Shown here: in pieces, positions 26,355 through 35,412 of the stretch
Layout of the letters: each line of letters begins with the position of its first letter
How positions within the stretch are numbered: position 1 is the first letter of the stretch
Assembly: GCF_000430995.1 (NCBI RefSeq)
Contig: NZ_HF952018.1
Span: forward strand, 581,897 to 645,896
Length of the DNA stretch: 64,000 nucleotides
Source: Thermobrachium celere DSM 8682
GTDB taxonomy: Bacteria > Bacillota > Clostridia > Clostridiales > Caloramatoraceae
Direction of reading: 5' to 3'
The notes under the pieces: model-generated
Told to the model about the DNA's origin: nothing
Seen by the model: only the letters and a program-made list of their open reading frames with translations
Databases searched by the model: none
Made by a program: the position numbers and the translations under genes

Positions 26355-26415
26355 TTAAATTTGTTGAAAAATACTGTTATTTAATGTAGAATAGGTCTTA
26401 AAGGGGGATGGTTTG

Positions 26416-28974
26416 ATGCGAAAAAAGTTAATAGCGATTTTTACTATATTAATATTATTATTTAACAACTTATCAGTATTTGCTGCTGTAACCCCAGATG
26501 TATACTATACAAATATTAGGGTTGCATTAAAGTCAATGTCATCAAAACAGATGAAGGTAACTTTAAATGGAGATTATGTTTTAAGACTTAAGGTAAAAAA
26601 TCAGAGTGGACAAGAGTTTGAAAGTTTTAAAACAAATTTAAAAAGTGATAGTATAGTTGATTTTAAAATAGAAGGTGGGAAGATAAAATATTTAGATAAA
26701 TTATGTGATGTATTAGAGCTTGAACCAGTTTTAAATAACTCAACGCTTACTTTACCAATTCCTTCATCTACAGATAAAACAAGAACATATTTAGGGGATT
26801 TTAGGTTTGTTATAAGTGGTGAAAATATTTTACCTATAAATACAATAGACGTAGAAAATTATCTTGTTGGAGTAATTGGAAATGAGATGGGATTTGATGT
26901 ACCAGGAGGAGCTTCAGAAGCTTATAAAGTACAAGCTGTAGCTTCAAGAACATATGCACTAAAGAATATAAAGCCAAGTAGTAGTTTTGATTTATATGAT
27001 GATACATCATCTCAAGTTTATAAAGGAATTATGTCAGGAAAAGAAACAAACTTTGATAATATTATAAAGGCAATAAATGAAACCAAGGGTGAAGTGTTGA
27101 CATACAATGGAGAATTAATAAATGCATACTTTTCAGCAAGTAATGGAGGATATACTGAGCTCAGTGGAAATGTATGGTCTACTAATTTTTCATATTTAGA
27201 AACAAAGTATGATGAGTTTGATGATCCTGCTAAAACTTCGAATATTAGAAAAATGCAGTGGACAAGAAAGCTTACAACAAGTCAAATGGAAGCCAATATG
27301 CTTACAAATGGAACTCTTGCAGCAGGACACAAGTTTAGTAAAATAGATTTAGGATCAATATCAAAATTTACAAGTGGAAGAATAAGTAACATGAATTTAG
27401 AGTGTTATTTTAATTTAGATAGTGGAAAGATAAAAAGTTTAATTGGTACTGATAAAGATATAATAAATGTTGCTTTTAATAAGATAAATAATGAAGATGT
27501 ATATACATTTACTTTAACTGAAGGAGAAATTACTTTAAAGGGAGCAGATATAAACAAAAAGTTAAAGGATTTAAAATATTTAAATGGAGTTGATAGCTTC
27601 AAAAATATTAATATATCTGGAGTAAAAAAGGATTTAGAGGGAAAGGTAATAGAACTTTCAATATACTATACAAAGACATTAAACAAATCAACATCAAGAA
27701 ACTTTTTAGATCTTGTTGAGGGTAATAAAAGGACAAATACGTTATTAAGTACTTTATATAATGTAACATATGATGCTTCTACAGGTACTTATACATTTAG
27801 TGGCAGAGGATTTGGACACGGTGTTGGAATGAGTCAATATGGTGCAATAAATAGAGCATATGTGGGACAAAAATATAAGGATATTTTGGCATTTTATTAT
27901 CCTAATACTAAAATAGCTAATTTAAATGTTATATTAAAGTCTATTGGAATTGATAAAGGAGAAGTTTTAGTTGGACAACCTGTTAAGATTAATGTTTATA
28001 CTTATGATTCAAATAATCAATTTTCATTTATAATTTATAACAATGATAGTGAAGAGGTACAAAGAACAGAGTACTCACAAAGTAGTTTATTAGAGTTTAC
28101 ACCAAGTACAATTGGAAATTATAAGGTTGTTATTAATATTAAACAAGAAGGTTCTAATAAAGAATATGATGTAAGACAAACAGTTAATTTTAAAGTATTT
28201 GATGTACCAAAGATAAGTAAAATTACAATTCTACAGGATAAGATATATGAAAAAAAGGCTGCAAGCTTTAGGGTTGATGCAGTAAATGGGACTACAAAAG
28301 GTAAGTTTTATGAGTTTGAAGTTGTTAAGGATGGAAAAAGTATATTTAAGAAGAGTCAGGATTCAAACGTGCTAAGTTATATTCCATCATCTATAGGGGA
28401 ATATATTTTGAAAGTTAGGATAAAGGATAAGATGAGTACAAATCAGTTGGATGATGAAAAGGAGATTAAGTTTAGTGTACAAAAAGAGCCTATTAGACTG
28501 AATATAAACAGAACTCTTAAAAAGGGCATGAAGGGTGCAGATGTAAAGATACTTCAGGAGGCCTTAATTAAGTTAAAATATTTAAAGTATTCTAAGCCCA
28601 ATTCAGTTTATGATACTGCAACATTAAATGCAGTAAAAAACTTTCAAAAGGCAAATAAGTTAAAGGCAGATGGAGTGTTTGGTGCTGGAGCCAAAAAGGT
28701 TTTAGAGGACAGGTTAAATGGTGTTGCAATAGGATCTATAACAAATAGGACAGTAACTTCAACAAATATTATATATTTAAATGTAGGTTCAAAGGGACAA
28801 GATGTTTTAAAGCTTCAAAATAGACTAAAGCAGCTTGGATATTTAAATGCAAAATATGTTACAGGATATTTTGGAACAGTAACACAAAATGCCCTAAAGG
28901 CATACCAAAAAGCAAACAAATTGACTCAGACTGGGGTATTAGATAGTGCAACATATAATAAGTTGTATAAATGA
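26416..28974 (+). CDS. SpoIID/LytB-domain protein with Y_Y_Y-like and two peptidoglycan-binding domains
   Basis: An 852-residue secreted wall-active protein. It has a signal peptide (1-24), then a SpoIID/LytB domain (about 95-500) with VGVIGNEMG, whose Glu157 matches the SpoIID lytic transglycosylase residue, and EAYKVQAVASRTYAL, ending at GRGFGHGVGMSQYGA. Next are two beta modules of the Y_Y_Y kind (about 505-595 and 600-690), then two PG_binding_1 repeats (about 700-768 and 783-850). SpoIID enzymes cleave glycan strands without stem peptides; a role in vegetative wall or polymer remodelling is more likely here than sporulation because of the binding repeats. GGGGG lies 7 nt before ATG 26416. 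Confidence 0.88.
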   Translation: MRKKLIAIFTILILLFNNLSVFAAVTPDVYYTNIRVALKSMSSKQMKVTLNGDYVLRLKVKNQSGQEFESFKTNLKSDSIVDFKIEGGKIKYLDKLCDVLELEPVLNNSTLTLPIPSSTDKTRTYLGDFRFVISGENILPINTIDVENYLVGVIGNEMGFDVPGGASEAYKVQAVASRTYALKNIKPSSSFDLYDDTSSQVYKGIMSGKETNFDNIIKAINETKGEVLTYNGELINAYFSASNGGYTELSGNVWSTNFSYLETKYDEFDDPAKTSNIRKMQWTRKLTTSQMEANMLTNGTLAAGHKFSKIDLGSISKFTSGRISNMNLECYFNLDSGKIKSLIGTDKDIINVAFNKINNEDVYTFTLTEGEITLKGADINKKLKDLKYLNGVDSFKNINISGVKKDLEGKVIELSIYYTKTLNKSTSRNFLDLVEGNKRTNTLLSTLYNVTYDASTGTYTFSGRGFGHGVGMSQYGAINRAYVGQKYKDILAFYYPNTKIANLNVILKSIGIDKGEVLVGQPVKINVYTYDSNNQFSFIIYNNDSEEVQRTEYSQSSLLEFTPSTIGNYKVVINIKQEGSNKEYDVRQTVNFKVFDVPKISKITILQDKIYEKKAASFRVDAVNGTTKGKFYEFEVVKDGKSIFKKSQDSNVLSYIPSSIGEYILKVRIKDKMSTNQLDDEKEIKFSVQKEPIRLNINRTLKKGMKGADVKILQEALIKLKYLKYSKPNSVYDTATLNAVKNFQKANKLKADGVFGAGAKKVLEDRLNGVAIGSITNRTVTSTNIIYLNVGSKGQDVLKLQNRLKQLGYLNAKYVTGYFGTVTQNALKAYQKANKLTQTGVLDSATYNKLYK

Positions 28975-29000
28975 TATATGGGGAAGCCCATATATCATTT
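28969..29000 (+). terminator. Hairpin over the stop of the SpoIID/LytB gene
   Basis: AAATGATATATGGG pairs perfectly with CCCATATATCATTT around an AAG loop. The stop codon lies in the left arm. A weak T-containing tract follows. Confidence 0.65.
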
Positions 29001-29051
29001 ATTGTGTATATTGAATTTTTGACATGATAGACAAATAAAGGTGGGGTTGAT

Positions 29052-29936
29052 GTGTATAAAAAAACATTATTTTCTTTAATTTTAACCATTTTTATTATAT
29101 TAAATATTTCAAACAATATTTATGCTAAAGATATAAAAGGTAAAAAAGTTTATTATTCAGGTAAAGCAGTTGTTTTAACCTATCATCATATTAGTAATGA
29201 GAGGTTTAGTAGTATAACTGTTACACCTGAAAGATTTGAAGAAGATGTAAAAATGCTAAAGGAAAATGGTTTTAATATAATAAGCTTATCTCAACTTCTA
29301 ATGGCAATGGAGGGGAAAGCAAAGCTTCCTGATAATGCAGTTGTAATTACTTTTGATGATGGTATAGAAAGTTTTTACAAATATGCATATAAAGTATTAA
29401 AGAAATACAATGTTCCTGCTACGAATTTTATAATAACATCAAGAACAGAGTCATATAGGCCATCTACAAAGGATTTTAATCCATTAAGTAAAGAAGAAAT
29501 TCAAGAAATGGTTGACAGTGGTTTAGTAGAAATACATTCTCATACACATGATAGCCATAGTTACGTGTACAAAGATTCTTCTCTAAAAAAGGGTGGCAAG
29601 TTAGCTACAAGAATATATGATCCTGTTAAAAAACAGATTGAATCAAGAAATGATTATTTAGACCGAATTGAAAAAGATTTATACAAGTCAAAAGAACTAA
29701 TTAAGAATTATACTGGTAAAGATACAAATGTTTTATGTTTCCCTTTTGGACAATACAATAGCGACGCTATAAATGTTTCTAAAAAAGTTGGATTTAAATA
29801 TTTTGTTACAACGATATATGGTGTAAATAAAGAAAACACAAAAACAAAGTATATATACAGAATAAGAGCTGGAGAATATAAAATAATAACTGAAAAGTTA
29901 AAGCAGGATATAATAAAATGTGGGATAAGAGAATAA
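29052..29936 (+). CDS. Polysaccharide deacetylase (NodB/PgaB-like), membrane-anchored or secreted
   Basis: A 294-residue CE4 enzyme. The N-terminal hydrophobic helix (6-24) is a signal peptide or anchor. Motif 1 is TFDDG with Asp102-Asp103, motif 2 is HSHTH with metal ligands His162 and His166, and FPFGQYN is motif 3. YHHISNERFSSITVTPERFE near 44-63 is typical of the PgaB/IcaB subgroup. It removes N-acetyl groups from an extracellular amino-sugar polymer or peptidoglycan. GTG start with AAAGGTGGGG upstream. It lies between the wall-active SpoIID gene and the second polysaccharide block. Confidence 0.88.
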   Translation: MYKKTLFSLILTIFIILNISNNIYAKDIKGKKVYYSGKAVVLTYHHISNERFSSITVTPERFEEDVKMLKENGFNIISLSQLLMAMEGKAKLPDNAVVITFDDGIESFYKYAYKVLKKYNVPATNFIITSRTESYRPSTKDFNPLSKEEIQEMVDSGLVEIHSHTHDSHSYVYKDSSLKKGGKLATRIYDPVKKQIESRNDYLDRIEKDLYKSKELIKNYTGKDTNVLCFPFGQYNSDAINVSKKVGFKYFVTTIYGVNKENTKTKYIYRIRAGEYKIITEKLKQDIIKCGIRE

Positions 29937-30050
29937 TAAATATAATCGTGAGTTTTACGAGTTTAATAGTATCTTTAAAACTAAGTAAATTTTTGATAAA
30001 ATTATTAATATGCACTTGTTGAATACTCTCTGGATGTGTAATATTACAAA

Positions 30051-30077
30051 GCATCTAAAAAGATGCATATTTTTTTG
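30051..30077 (+). terminator. Terminator after the deacetylase region
   Basis: GCATCT-AAAA-AGATGC is followed by ATATTTTTTT. Confidence 0.8.
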
Positions 30078-30084
30078 TAAAAAT

Positions 30085-30107
30085 ATGTTGGGGCTATACC
30101 CCAACAT
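30085..30107. terminator. Second hairpin upstream of block B
   Basis: ATGTTGGGG and CCCCAACAT form a perfect 9-bp stem with a CTATA loop. No T-run follows. It may reinforce termination or cap the next transcript. Confidence 0.5.
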
Positions 30108-30196
30108 TTATTATAGAATCAATTAAAATTTATTAACGTTCAAAGATATTTGTGATATAATCAACGATGATTTTGATTATGAATAGGGGGTTATTT

Positions 30197-31384
30197 ATGA
30201 AGGTTTTAGTTATTTCTCATATGTATCCTTCTAGTTTTAATAGAATATCAGGCATATTTGTTCATCAACAAGTAAAGGCTTTAATTAATGCTGGCTGTGA
30301 AGTTAAAGTAGTAAGCCCTATTCCTTATGCACCATATATTTTAACTTTAATAAATAAAAAGTGGAAGGCTTATAGGGATGTGCCATATAAAGATAGTCTT
30401 GAGAATGTAGATATCTATCACCCAAGATATATAGAATTCCCTAGAGGGTTATTTTTTGATAAGTCTGGAAGGCTTATGGCAATAGGAATTAAAAAAATAG
30501 TGAGGGATATAAATAAAGAGTTTAAGTTTGATATCATACATTCACATGTTGCATTACCAGATGGATATGCAGGAATGATCATTAATCAAAAATATAAAGT
30601 TCCACATGTAGTAACAATTCATGGACAAGATTTTCAAAATACAATATATAAAAGTGAGAAGTGTAAAAAGCAACTTTTTAAAGTTTTAGATAATGTAGAT
30701 TATATAATAACTGTTAGTAATAAATTGAAAAAGATAGTAGAGGGTGAGAGTTTTTATAGTAAAATTGTAACTATTAATAATGGTATTGATAAAGAAATTA
30801 TAGTAAATCAATTTAAACCTAGACAAAGTGATAATAAAATAAAGATAGTCAGTGTTTCGAATTTAAAGAAAACTAAAGGTTTGCAATATAACTTATATGC
30901 ATTAGAAAGATTGGTAAGAAAGTATAAAGATGTATATTATGACATAATTGGAGAAGGAGAATACAAAAGTGAGTTAAAAAGATTAGTTGATGAATTGGGA
31001 TTAGTAAATAATGTAAGGTTTTTAGGGAAAATGGACCATTCAAAAGTGATTTCAATTTTAAAAAACTATGATATATTTTCTCTACCAAGCTATAAAGAGG
31101 GATTTGGCATGGTTTATCTTGAGGCAATGGCACAGGGGTTACCTGTAATTGCAGTCAAAGGGGAAGGTATAGAGGATGTTATAAATAATTCAATTAATGG
31201 TTTTTTAGTTGAAAGAGAAAATATAGATGAACTTGAAAAAGTATTAGAAAAATTAGTTTTAGATACAAATTTAAGAATAAGCATAGGAAAAAAAGCATTA
31301 GAAACAGTAAAAAATAATTATACTTGGGAAATTAATTCTTATAAAATTATTGAATTGTATAAACAACTTCTCAATAAGGAGTGA
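30197..31384 (+). CDS. GT4 glycosyltransferase, first gene of block B
   Basis: A 395-residue GT-B enzyme. It opens MKVLVISHMYPSSFNRISGI, has VVTIHGQDFQNT near 145, VSNLKKTKGLQY at the domain junction and the donor site YKEGFGMVYLEAMAQGLPVI with E-x7-E. ATG 30197 is preferred because ATAGGGGG is 6 nt upstream. The gene follows two hairpin terminators, so a promoter should lie close before it. The next gene's ribosome site (AAGGAG) overlaps its last codons. Substrates are unknown. Confidence 0.85.
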   Translation: MKVLVISHMYPSSFNRISGIFVHQQVKALINAGCEVKVVSPIPYAPYILTLINKKWKAYRDVPYKDSLENVDIYHPRYIEFPRGLFFDKSGRLMAIGIKKIVRDINKEFKFDIIHSHVALPDGYAGMIINQKYKVPHVVTIHGQDFQNTIYKSEKCKKQLFKVLDNVDYIITVSNKLKKIVEGESFYSKIVTINNGIDKEIIVNQFKPRQSDNKIKIVSVSNLKKTKGLQYNLYALERLVRKYKDVYYDIIGEGEYKSELKRLVDELGLVNNVRFLGKMDHSKVISILKNYDIFSLPSYKEGFGMVYLEAMAQGLPVIAVKGEGIEDVINNSINGFLVERENIDELEKVLEKLVLDTNLRISIGKKALETVKNNYTWEINSYKIIELYKQLLNKE

Positions 31385-31391
31385 TCTGTTT

Positions 31392-32501
31392 ATGAAAATT
31401 TGTATGCTTACGTCTGGGCATGATATTTTTGATAATAGGATATATTACAAAGAAATTTTATCATTGAAGAAACAGTTTAATGAAATATATTTGGTTGCAC
31501 CTGGAGAAAAGGACTTTGTAACTGAAGATGGTATTATAGTAAAATGCTTCCCAAAGAGAAAAAATTGGATTGATAGATTTGAGCCAATGAATAGAATGTT
31601 CAAGATTGCGAAGGAAATAAATGCTGATATATATCATGCACATGAGCCAGATTCATTTCAAGTGGCAGTTAAGCTAAAAAAAGAATTAGGTTGTAAAATT
31701 ATTTATGATTCTCATGAATATCATCCAGAAGGTTTTGCAGAGCATTTCAAATTTGGGAGAAGTATTATTAAAAAAGTTATTTATTTATATGAAAAGCATT
31801 TAGGAAAGCAGGCAGATGCAATTATAAGTGTTAATGAATTGTTGATTAATAAGTTTAAAAGATATAACAATAATGTTGTGATGCTTCCCAATTATCCTGT
31901 TTTAAATGAAATAAAAATTGAAAAAGAGTATGAAAAAAAACCAATGTTTGTTTATATTGGAGGTCTTAGAGAAGACAGAGGAATTTTAAAAATATTAGAA
32001 GCGATAGAACTTATAAAGGATGAAGATTATAAATATTTATTCATTGGTCCATTTGAAACTTTTGATTTTGAACAAAAATGTAAAAAGTTTGCTAAAGATA
32101 GGTTAAGGAATGTTGATATTAAATTTACTGGTAAAATACCACATATGCAAGTCTTTGATTATTTAAAAAAAGCATATGCTGGTTTTGTGCTTTTACAACC
32201 AACAAATTGGAGATATGTTAATTCTGAACCTATTAAGATATTTGAATATATGGCAACTAAAACAGCAGTAATTTCAAGTAATTTTCCAATGTTTGAAAAA
32301 ATAATAAAAAATCCTGATGCAGGAATATCAGTTGATCCTACTAATACTCAAACAATTGCTGATGCAATTAAATATTTAGCTAGTAATCATGGTAAAGCAA
32401 AAGAACTTGGAGAAAACGGTTATAAAAAAGTTTTAGAGTTGTATAATTGGAGTGTATGTGAAGACAGGCTTTTAAAGCTTTATAATGAATTATATAAATA
32501 G
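31392..32501 (+). CDS. GT4-like glycosyltransferase
   Basis: A 369-residue GT-B enzyme. The N terminus is MKICMLTSGHDIFDNRIYYK, with YHAHEPDSFQVAVKLK and IIYDSHEYHPEGF in the acceptor domain and VYIGGLREDRGILKILEAIE at the donor domain. The usual E-x7-E site is altered (NWRYVNSEPIKIFEYMATKT), as in a subgroup of GT4 enzymes. ATG 31392 follows AAGGAG by 10 nt. It is tightly linked to the transferase before and the flippase after (8 nt). Confidence 0.8.
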   Translation: MKICMLTSGHDIFDNRIYYKEILSLKKQFNEIYLVAPGEKDFVTEDGIIVKCFPKRKNWIDRFEPMNRMFKIAKEINADIYHAHEPDSFQVAVKLKKELGCKIIYDSHEYHPEGFAEHFKFGRSIIKKVIYLYEKHLGKQADAIISVNELLINKFKRYNNNVVMLPNYPVLNEIKIEKEYEKKPMFVYIGGLREDRGILKILEAIELIKDEDYKYLFIGPFETFDFEQKCKKFAKDRLRNVDIKFTGKIPHMQVFDYLKKAYAGFVLLQPTNWRYVNSEPIKIFEYMATKTAVISSNFPMFEKIIKNPDAGISVDPTNTQTIADAIKYLASNHGKAKELGENGYKKVLELYNWSVCEDRLLKLYNELYK

Positions 32502-32509
32502 GAGGAGTT

Positions 32510-34048
32510 ATGGAAAAAGAGATTAAAAATGTAGCAAAAAATAGTTTAATAATAACAGTAATACTTATAATTAGTAAAATGACGGGATTTTTAAGGGAGT
32601 TTATAGTAGCAATACAACTTGGAGCTACAGCAGAATCCGATGTGTTTAAAACGGCAAGCACAATGCCACAAGTTTTTTTTAGTGCTATTGCTGCAGCTCT
32701 TGTTACGACATTTATACCGATATTTTCAGGTATAAAAAATAATAAGCAAGAGGCAGTAAGATTTTTTAATAATGTATTAAATATTATTGTAATTTTATGT
32801 ACTGTTTTAGCAGTTATTGCAATTTTTGTATCGCCCCAGCTTGTAAAGTTGTTTGCTGGTGGTTTTAAGGAAGATTATTATAAAATAACTGTGAATTTAA
32901 CTAGGGTTTTGATGCCATCAATTATATTTCTAGGTATAAGTGGATTATACACTGGTTATTTACAGTCTTATGGCAATTTTATTCAACCAGCTTTAACAGG
33001 AATAGTTGCAAATGTAGTTATAATGGTAGGGCTTATAGTTTTTTATAAATATTTTGGTTTATATGCAGCTATAATGTCAGTTTTTTTAGGTGCAGTTGCA
33101 CAAGCCTATAGTCAAAGACCTTTTATGGGAAAGGATTATAAGTATCAATTTATTTTAGATTTTAAGGATAAGAATGTAAGAAAAATGATGCTTCTTGCAA
33201 TTCCAATTTTAATTAGCAGTGCAGTATCCCAAATTAATTTAATGGTAGCAAGAAATTTTGCCTCATACTTAGTTGAAGGAAGTATTTCAGTTATTGACTA
33301 TGCAAGTAAGTTTAGTACAATTATAAATCAAGTTTTCATAGTTTCAATAACAACAGTTATTTATCCAAAACTAACAGAAAAAAATGCACAAGGGGATATA
33401 CGTGGTTTCAATGATATTGTAGTAAAATCAGTAAATATTGTACTTTTAGTGACAATTCCACTTGTATTTGGTTTATTTTCATTGAGTGAACCACTAATAA
33501 GGTTAATTTTGGAACATGGTAAATTTGATAGGAATGCAACTATTGTGACATCTTATTGTTTAAAATATTTAGTTTTTTCAGCAATTGGATATTCTCTCAT
33601 AGATATTTTGGGAAAAGTATTTTTTGCTATGAAAAATACACTAACACCTATGATAAATGGGTTTATATTGGTAGTTGTAAATATAGCATTTATATATTTA
33701 TTAGGTCCAGTTTTAAAAGTAAATGGTATAGCATTAGCCACAACACTATCAGTAAATATATTAGCTTTAATTTTACTTATAGAAGTGAAAATAAAGATAA
33801 AGAGCATAAAGTATAAAAAAATTATTATTACATCTTCAAAAATGTTGATTTCTGGAATTATTATGACAATTGCTGTTAATTTAACTTATTCTTTTATAAA
33901 AAGTATTTTACAAGATAGTAATTTAAATATTTTTATTAACATGCTTATATCTTCATTAGTTGGTGCTTTTGTTTATATAGTTATGCTTATAATTCTAAAT
34001 GTAGAAGATTTGTTTGATTTAATAAAATTTAAAAATAAAAAAGGGTGA
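32510..34048 (+). CDS. MurJ/MviN-family lipid flippase (paralogue 2)
   Basis: A 512-residue membrane protein with about 14 helices. MTGFLREFIVAIQLGATAESDVFKTASTMP holds the MurJ N-terminal signature, and SVIDYASKFSTIINQVFIV and LILEHGKFDRNA match the family. It is surrounded by glycosyltransferase, polymerase and solute-binding-protein genes, so a lipid-linked exopolysaccharide unit is the likely cargo. It is clearly diverged from the paralogues at 17.5 and 50.4 kb. A GGAGGAG site lies before the ATG. Confidence 0.88.
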   Translation: MEKEIKNVAKNSLIITVILIISKMTGFLREFIVAIQLGATAESDVFKTASTMPQVFFSAIAAALVTTFIPIFSGIKNNKQEAVRFFNNVLNIIVILCTVLAVIAIFVSPQLVKLFAGGFKEDYYKITVNLTRVLMPSIIFLGISGLYTGYLQSYGNFIQPALTGIVANVVIMVGLIVFYKYFGLYAAIMSVFLGAVAQAYSQRPFMGKDYKYQFILDFKDKNVRKMMLLAIPILISSAVSQINLMVARNFASYLVEGSISVIDYASKFSTIINQVFIVSITTVIYPKLTEKNAQGDIRGFNDIVVKSVNIVLLVTIPLVFGLFSLSEPLIRLILEHGKFDRNATIVTSYCLKYLVFSAIGYSLIDILGKVFFAMKNTLTPMINGFILVVVNIAFIYLLGPVLKVNGIALATTLSVNILALILLIEVKIKIKSIKYKKIIITSSKMLISGIIMTIAVNLTYSFIKSILQDSNLNIFINMLISSLVGAFVYIVMLIILNVEDLFDLIKFKNKKG

Positions 34049-34053
34049 TTTAA

Positions 34054-35391
34054 ATGAATAAAAACAAAAAAAAGCTCTTTATTTATTCTATATTAACAAT
34101 TTTTTTACTTATTGTTTCGTTGTTTTATAAAATTAATTTAAAAAAGATAGATGAGTTAAAAGTAGAAGAAGATTTAAAAGAAAAGGTTATTATAAGGCTT
34201 TGGATGAAAAGTAGTATAATAACACCCACAAGAGGGTATCAAATAGAAAAATTCAATAAGACAAATTCAGATAATATATATATAGTTTATAATGACTATA
34301 AAGAAGATTACTATAACTTATTGAGAGTTGCATTAGCAACTGATAAAGGTCCAGATATTTTTGAATATGGTTTTACATCTTTGATAAAAAACAATCAGAT
34401 TGCAACATTAGATGATATAGGGTTTGATTATAGTAATATTGATAATTCTAGTGTAGTTAGATATATGGATAAAAATATTGGTGTAAAACTTACAGAAACC
34501 AATGTTAAATTGATATGGAATAAGGATATATTCAAAAAAGCAGGTATAAATCCAGATCAACCACCAAAAACAATTTATGAATTAATTAATTATGCTAAAA
34601 TAATAAAACGAAAATTTCCAGATATAATACCATTTGCTTTCCCAATTTCTGAGTATAAAGATATAAAAATCTCAATTGGTGAAGCATGCGTAAGTAATAA
34701 TAATATTTATACAAGCTTTTGGGACTATAAAAGGGGTATTTACGATTTTAAGTATGCAGAGGATTTACTAAAATCCTATCATGAAATGTATTTATTGGGG
34801 TTAATAGACAAAGATTTTGATAAAAAAAGCAAAAATCAATTAAGATCAGAGTTTTATCAGGGCAAAATTGCAATTCTTATTAGTACATTTGAAGATAAAT
34901 CATATTTTTCAAATATTTTACCTCTAAGTTTTGATATAGGTATATCAGATGTATTTAAAATTAGAGATACGGATATAAAAGAATATTATTACGTAGATAA
35001 TGATAAATTTTTTGTAATTAATAAAAAGTCAATAGAAGATCCTAAAAAGAAAATTGCAATTAAAAAGGTTTATGAATTTTTATTAAGTGAAGAGACTAAT
35101 AGAGAAATTTTATCTACAAGAAATGCTTTGCCTTTAAATATTAAAGATTACAATGTCAAAAATGATATTTATAAAGAATATAATCATGTAGTTAATTTCA
35201 AAAATGAAAATTATGATCCAACAATATTTTTAAGTAGAAATTCGTCATATGAAATCAATCAAATCATAGGTGCAATAAAAGGTGATATAAAGGTAGAACA
35301 AGCTATTAAAAATTTGAATGACCAGTACTTTGGATATATTAAATTTGCAACTGAAAAAGAAAAATTTAATTTGAGTTTTTATAAAAAATAA
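34054..35391 (+). CDS. Membrane-anchored family 1 solute-binding protein without transporter genes
   Basis: A 445-residue protein with a single N-terminal membrane helix (about 8-26) and no lipobox cysteine, so it is probably anchored by an uncleaved helix. The rest has the layout of ABC-type sugar-binding proteins: a KVIIRLWMKSS start, then GPDIFEYGFTSLI, KLIWNKDIFKKAGINPDQPP, ELINYAKIIKRKFPDIIPFA and a C-terminal EETNREILSTRNALP. No ABC permease or ATPase is near. Placed between a flippase and a polymerase, it could hold a glycan at the outer surface during polymerisation. That role is inference. Confidence 0.75.
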   Translation: MNKNKKKLFIYSILTIFLLIVSLFYKINLKKIDELKVEEDLKEKVIIRLWMKSSIITPTRGYQIEKFNKTNSDNIYIVYNDYKEDYYNLLRVALATDKGPDIFEYGFTSLIKNNQIATLDDIGFDYSNIDNSSVVRYMDKNIGVKLTETNVKLIWNKDIFKKAGINPDQPPKTIYELINYAKIIKRKFPDIIPFAFPISEYKDIKISIGEACVSNNNIYTSFWDYKRGIYDFKYAEDLLKSYHEMYLLGLIDKDFDKKSKNQLRSEFYQGKIAILISTFEDKSYFSNILPLSFDIGISDVFKIRDTDIKEYYYVDNDKFFVINKKSIEDPKKKIAIKKVYEFLLSEETNREILSTRNALPLNIKDYNVKNDIYKEYNHVVNFKNENYDPTIFLSRNSSYEINQIIGAIKGDIKVEQAIKNLNDQYFGYIKFATEKEKFNLSFYKK

Positions 35392-35412
35392 TCATTGGGA
35401 GATGATAGTTTA

